DNA of 54,807 nucleotides. Source: JBKHJA01 sp046538375 (GTDB taxonomy: Bacteria > Acidobacteriota > Aminicenantia > Aminicenantales > Aminicenantaceae). The first letter of the stretch is position 1. Every line of letters starts with the position of its first letter. Positions 51,430 through 54,807 of this stretch are shown in pieces. The translations under genes were made by a program, and so were the position numbers. Location: positions 1 to 54,807 of the forward strand of contig JBKHJA010000002.1 in assembly GCA_046538375.1 (NCBI GenBank), in the 5' to 3' direction. The notes below the pieces were generated by a model. The model worked only from the letters and a program-made list of their open reading frames with translations. It was not told the origin of the DNA and ran no database searches.

Positions 51430-51457
51430 TTGACTTGAAGGGGAGAAACTATAATTT
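51430..51457 (+). promoter_or_regulatory. promoter of the exported phosphatase operon
   Basis: TTGACT (51430-51435) then TAATTT (51452-51457) after 16 bases; a TATAAT at 51450 would give 14-base spacing. It is divergent from the STAS promoter inside the 252-base gap 51230-51481, which holds nothing else I recognise. Confidence 0.5.
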
Positions 51458-51481
51458 TACAAGCTTAGGATACAACCTGGG

Positions 51482-52567
51482 ATGAGCACCATGATCAGAT
51501 CAACAAGAAAAGTCAAAAAATTTACAGCTCTCCTCCTTTCTGTTTCCCTCATCACTGTTTTTCTTTATGGCAGCAGCACACAATGCGTATGGAGTGATAT
51601 CGAGAAGATTGTGGCTGTGGGAGATATTCATGGCGATTACAAAAACTTTGTAAAAATCTTAAAGGGGACAAAACTGATCGATGAACAGCTCCATTGGACA
51701 GGGGGAAAAACTCATCTCGTCCAAACCGGTGATATCATGGACAGAGGGCCTGATGCCAAAAAAGTGTTTGACCTTTTGATGAAACTGGAGGAAGAAGCAG
51801 AAAAAACAGGGGGAAAAATTCATGTTTTGATCGGAAACCACGAAGAGATGAACATCACGGGTATAGCCTTTGACTACGCCGGCTATGTCACTGTGGAGCA
51901 GTTTGTTTCCTTTCTTCCTGAAAAATACAGAAAAAAGAAAAAGAAGGAATTTACAGAAAAAACGGGAGAAAATGAGATAGATCAGGATAAGTATTTAGAT
52001 AACAGCTTGAAGAAATATTGGCTGGAGCTTATGAAGGAAAAATCAGCCCGAAAGAAGTACGTGGATAATTTCAATGACAAATATGGAAAATGGATTCTTT
52101 CGCACAATGCGGTAATAAAAATCAACCACGTCATATTTGTTCACGGAGGTATCAGCAGGCAATTCTCCACCTGGAAAATAGAGGATATAAATGAGCAGCT
52201 TCAAGAGGAACTCTGCTTTCTGCAAAAAGCAGCCAAACGTCCCCGGTCATTCAGCGGTTCTTATAATCCAAAAATTGTCTACAAGAGCGAAGGGCCTCTC
52301 TGGTACAGGGGTCTAGCTCTTGAGGATGAACAGAATCTCAAACAAGAAGTGGATAAAATTTTGGAGAATCTGGGAGCAAAATACATGGTCATTGCCCACA
52401 CCCCACGTGCTGGCAGCAGGATAGTCTCCGAAGAGTACATGAGCCGATTCGATGGAAGGATATGGATAATCGACACAGGAATATCAGATTATTACGGCGG
52501 ATTCTTGAGCGCTTTGATCATCGAAAACGAAAATTTCACTCTGTGGAGGCCTGAGCATGAAAAATAA
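51482..52567 (+). CDS. exported calcineurin-like (Shewanella-like) protein phosphatase
   Basis: 361 residues. A signal sequence (RSTRKVKK, then hydrophobic FTALLLSVSLITVFLYG) is followed by the metallophosphoesterase motifs GDIHGD (about 46-51), GDIMDRG (about 83-89), GNHE (about 117-120) and late IAHTPRAGSR with IDTGIS. This spacing is that of the Shewanella-like (PPP family) phosphatases, which act on phosphoproteins. The enzyme should work outside the cytoplasm, perhaps anchored, since no perfect lipobox is seen. It overlaps the next gene by 11 bases. Confidence 0.87.
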   Translation: MSTMIRSTRKVKKFTALLLSVSLITVFLYGSSTQCVWSDIEKIVAVGDIHGDYKNFVKILKGTKLIDEQLHWTGGKTHLVQTGDIMDRGPDAKKVFDLLMKLEEEAEKTGGKIHVLIGNHEEMNITGIAFDYAGYVTVEQFVSFLPEKYRKKKKKEFTEKTGENEIDQDKYLDNSLKKYWLELMKEKSARKKYVDNFNDKYGKWILSHNAVIKINHVIFVHGGISRQFSTWKIEDINEQLQEELCFLQKAAKRPRSFSGSYNPKIVYKSEGPLWYRGLALEDEQNLKQEVDKILENLGAKYMVIAHTPRAGSRIVSEEYMSRFDGRIWIIDTGISDYYGGFLSALIIENENFTLWRPEHEK

Positions 52568-53471
52568 AGAGACCCCAGCGGTGATGTTTTCTTTGCTTTT
52601 GACAAGCGGCCTCTTCTTTCACTGTCACTCCTCCAATATCAACCAAGAAGAGGAGGAACGAAAAAAAATAGAACATTACTTAAAAACGGCTGAAATTGTA
52701 ACTGTGGAAAAAGATGAACAGGCCGGGAGAACAGCTCCCTGGAGAATAAAATTGGATGACGGGAAAAAAGCGCGTCCAGGTCTTTTCAAGCATTTAGACC
52801 GGAGAAGACCTTCCCTTTTTGCTGACAGCTACAAATATGAATTAGCCGCTTATGAACTGAATAAACTTCTTCATCTCAACATCGTTCCTCCTGTGGTGGA
52901 AAGAGAAATAGAGGGCAAAAAAGGAGCTCTTCAGTTGTTCATCCAGGATGCCCTACCAGAAAGCAACCGGAAAAGAAGAAACATTGCTCCTCCTCGCTTG
53001 GAAGACCACCAAAACATCCTGGAGATGATCAACGTCTTCGAGAACCTGGTTTATGATGAGGAGTGTTTTGACGCCGAGGATACGTTGATAGACAGGAAAG
53101 AGTGGAAAGTGTGGCGGGTGGATTTCTCCATGGCCTTCTCCCCTACCTCAGGTCTAATTCCCGGCTGCAGAATCAGCCGCTGTTCCAGGAAGCTCTATCA
53201 AAATCTGGTGGAGCTGGACGCAGATACAGTGAGAGCTGAGCTTAAGCCTTATCTTAACCCACAGGAAATCGATGCTGTTCTGAAAAGGAAGAGCATCATC
53301 ATAGATAAAATCAAAAAATTGATTGAGGAAAAAGGAGAAGATTCAGTCCTCTTCCTTCAAAAGCATAAAGGAGGGCTTTCATGGAAAAAACATCCTCAGG
53401 TCTCATTCATAAGACACTCAGAATTTTCACTGTTATCCACCCTGACGAGGTCCCCACAGCGCTGCTTTTGA
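52557..53471 (+). CDS. exported kinase-like protein (Fam20/HipA-type fold suspected)
   Basis: 304 residues with a hydrophobic N-terminus (AVMFSLLLTSGLFFHC) that suggests export. The core shows YKYELAAYELNKLLHLNIVP, then KGALQLFIQ, FENLVYDEECFDAEDTLI and WKVWRVDFSMAF, which resembles the order of motifs in the PI3K/HipA/Fam20 kinase superfamily (the last being the metal-binding Asp of D-F/H-x). The catalytic-loop Asp/Asn appear replaced by Glu/Asp, so activity is uncertain. GGAGG precedes the ATG. The last ~30 residues are encoded over the start of the next gene and probably are not functional. Confidence 0.6.
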   Translation: MKNKETPAVMFSLLLTSGLFFHCHSSNINQEEEERKKIEHYLKTAEIVTVEKDEQAGRTAPWRIKLDDGKKARPGLFKHLDRRRPSLFADSYKYELAAYELNKLLHLNIVPPVVEREIEGKKGALQLFIQDALPESNRKRRNIAPPRLEDHQNILEMINVFENLVYDEECFDAEDTLIDRKEWKVWRVDFSMAFSPTSGLIPGCRISRCSRKLYQNLVELDADTVRAELKPYLNPQEIDAVLKRKSIIIDKIKKLIEEKGEDSVLFLQKHKGGLSWKKHPQVSFIRHSEFSLLSTLTRSPQRCF

Positions 53472-54757
53472 CCGTTAATGTTTTTTTGCTCCTCACAGCC
53501 TATTACATCATAAAACCAGTGAGAGATGCCTTGATGCTGGAAAGCTGGCCCCCGGAGGTCAAAAGCTATCTTTCTGCGGCCATAGCTGTCCTGCTTATTT
53601 TTGTGGTTAAAGTCTTCAGCAGGATTGCCTCCAGTTTTCCGCGGCAGAAGTTGGTTACCTGGGTAACACTCTTTTTTATTTCCAACTTGGGACTTTTTTA
53701 TATTTTGTATTTATCAGGTGTGGGCTCTGGAGCTATGGGAATTATCTTTTTTTTATGGGCAGGAATCTTTAACTTGATTGTTATCGCCCAGTTCTGGGGC
53801 TTCGCTAATGATGTGTACACCGAGGATGAAGGAAAGCGGCTTTTTCCTTTGGTGGCTTTCGGGGCCACTTTTGGAGGCTACGCCGGAGGAAAGATAACCG
53901 ATTCTCTGGTGGTGCTCCTGGGAATCTTCCAGCTCATGCTGGTATCAGGAGCCATATTGGGGATTTGCATTCTTTTCACCTGGATCATTCATCGACGGGA
54001 GATCAGGAGAATCCATGTTAAACCCGTTAAACCCATGGAGAAAGAAGAATTCAAACCAGAAGAACAGGAAAAGCCTCTTGAAAAGGGAGGAGCATTTCAA
54101 CTGCTTTTTAAAAACCGATATCTTCTTTACATCGCCTTTTTTGTGCTGCTTATGAATTTCATCAACACCAATGGTGTTTTTATGCTGGACACAGTGGCCC
54201 AGGATGCTGCCGCTAAAGCCGTAGAAACAGGCACAACAGGAGGACTGAGTAAAGGACAATTCCTGACTAAATTTTATGCTGGGTTTTACAATATCATGAA
54301 TATCTACGCCATGTTTATCCAGCTGTTCGTGGTCTCCAGGATTTTCAAGTGGTTTGGAGTCAGAGTGGCTATCTTCTTTTTACCTGCCCTTGCTCTGGGG
54401 GGATATTTTTGTATCAGTTTGGGTGCATTTCTGGTCCTGGTGAAATGGGTCAAGGCCTTTGAGAATGGAACCGATTATTCTCTTATGAACACCACCCGCC
54501 ATTCCCTTTTTCTTATAACCACCAGGGAAGAAAAATACAAAGCTCAAGCTGTCACCAAGACTTTTTTCCACCGGTCAGGCGATGTTCTTTCGGCGGTGAT
54601 GGTTTTCCTGGGTACAACTTATCTGGCATTCAATGTGGAAAAATTCGCTGCCTTCAACGTGGTTCTGGTGGTTATTTGGATATTCATCGGCATTTTAATC
54701 TTCCGAGAACACAAAAGACTGTCCGAAGCCAGAAAATTTGCTCAGGTGGCCCTTTAA
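53381..54757 (+). CDS. ATP/ADP-translocase-like membrane protein, short form
   Basis: 458 residues with about 12 hydrophobic segments and no HEAT tail. VIHPDEVPTALLLTVNVFLL, YYIIKPVRDALML and QFWGFANDVYTEDEGKRLFP align with the two longer proteins at 45857-50849, so this is a third paralogue in the locus. A strong AAGGAGG lies eight bases before the ATG inside the kinase-like gene, with which it overlaps by 91 bases. Whether it carries nucleotides is not known for this family branch. Confidence 0.87.
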   Translation: MEKTSSGLIHKTLRIFTVIHPDEVPTALLLTVNVFLLLTAYYIIKPVRDALMLESWPPEVKSYLSAAIAVLLIFVVKVFSRIASSFPRQKLVTWVTLFFISNLGLFYILYLSGVGSGAMGIIFFLWAGIFNLIVIAQFWGFANDVYTEDEGKRLFPLVAFGATFGGYAGGKITDSLVVLLGIFQLMLVSGAILGICILFTWIIHRREIRRIHVKPVKPMEKEEFKPEEQEKPLEKGGAFQLLFKNRYLLYIAFFVLLMNFINTNGVFMLDTVAQDAAAKAVETGTTGGLSKGQFLTKFYAGFYNIMNIYAMFIQLFVVSRIFKWFGVRVAIFFLPALALGGYFCISLGAFLVLVKWVKAFENGTDYSLMNTTRHSLFLITTREEKYKAQAVTKTFFHRSGDVLSAVMVFLGTTYLAFNVEKFAAFNVVLVVIWIFIGILIFREHKRLSEARKFAQVAL

Positions 54758-54783
54758 CCTGGATTATTCATGAATAATCCAGG
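54758..54783. terminator. perfect 26-base palindrome after the last gene
   Basis: CCTGGATTATTCA followed directly by its exact complement TGAATAATCCAGG, beginning one base after the stop codon. It can form a 13-bp hairpin stem at the end of the transcript, but no T-run follows, so it may instead be a 3' stabiliser or protein site. Confidence 0.5.
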
Positions 54784-54807
54784 CGTACCTGCATTATACA
54801 GAAATCA

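Noticed and set aside
1..54807. CRISPR array, tRNA/rRNA genes, insertion sequences or prophage genes
   Set aside because: I found no regularly spaced direct repeats, no cloverleaf I could defend and no transposase, integrase or phage structural protein among the translated frames.

Overview
The window looks like a chromosomal segment of an anaerobic, probably Gram-negative bacterium of moderate GC content. The signs are ferredoxin-dependent 2-oxoacid oxidation, heterodisulfide-reductase (Hdr) modules, a soluble fumarate-reductase-type pair, a split glycine decarboxylase (GcvPA/GcvPB), an alpha/beta glycyl-tRNA synthetase, a Tat-type signal and several exported proteins. The mix (DUF6599, AmmeMemoRadiSam-type radical SAM enzyme, several ATP/ADP-translocase-like proteins with HEAT tails) reminds me of Aminicenantes/Acidobacteriota-like lineages. 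That placement is a memory-based guess. I recognise no tRNA, rRNA, CRISPR array, prophage or insertion sequence.

Layout. 1-7310: the start of a leftward gene, DUF1844, ribF, a pyrR-pyrB-pyrC-rnc-Mth938 operon, a Cys-rich protein and a convergent AI-2E-family membrane protein. 7430-13860: a REC-GGDEF protein and a small uncharacterised cluster (DUF6599, DUF362, Tat-signal radical SAM enzyme, membrane-embedded spermidine-synthase-like protein). 13983-25997: thirteen genes for redox metabolism in the order hdrC-hdrB-korDABC-hdrA-mvhD/floxD-two Fe-S proteins-floxA-frdB-frdA. 26213-36103: PilZ protein; leftward gcvT-gcvH-gcvPA-gcvPB-glyQ-glyS, all devoted to glycine; divergent argS. 36162-40835: a Gld-type ABC exporter operon with DUF4340. 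40889-43892: NCS1-type permease, DUF1177 and AroM. 43949-54757: a divergent locus. Leftward it carries a STAS antagonist, two tandem translocase-like proteins with HEAT tails and an FHA-GAF-SpoIIE phosphatase. Rightward it carries an exported calcineurin-type phosphatase, an exported kinase-like protein and a third translocase-like protein.

How the parts may work together. The redox cluster joins the two reactions that mark a reductive or branched TCA cycle (2-oxoglutarate:ferredoxin oxidoreductase and fumarate reductase) to an Hdr-Flox module of the kind proposed for flavin-based electron bifurcation. No membrane anchor for the fumarate reductase is present, so a soluble complex linking ferredoxin, NAD(P)H and fumarate is plausible. 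The last 11 kb suggests a signalling unit: partner-switching parts on one side, and on the other an exported phosphatase and kinase-like pair next to a possible nucleotide carrier. A working hypothesis is extracytoplasmic phosphorylation supplied with nucleotide by the translocase-like protein.

Non-coding structure. A palindromic repeat family not explained by any gene occurs five times (about 1541, 7352, 9527, 26007 and 45681), with two full hairpin copies and three half copies. Promoter-like TTGAC(A/T)-N16-18-TANNNT sites can be found in front of most transcription units. Several lie so close to the start codon that leaderless or ultra-short-leader mRNAs are likely (5607, 9658, 34166, 40889).
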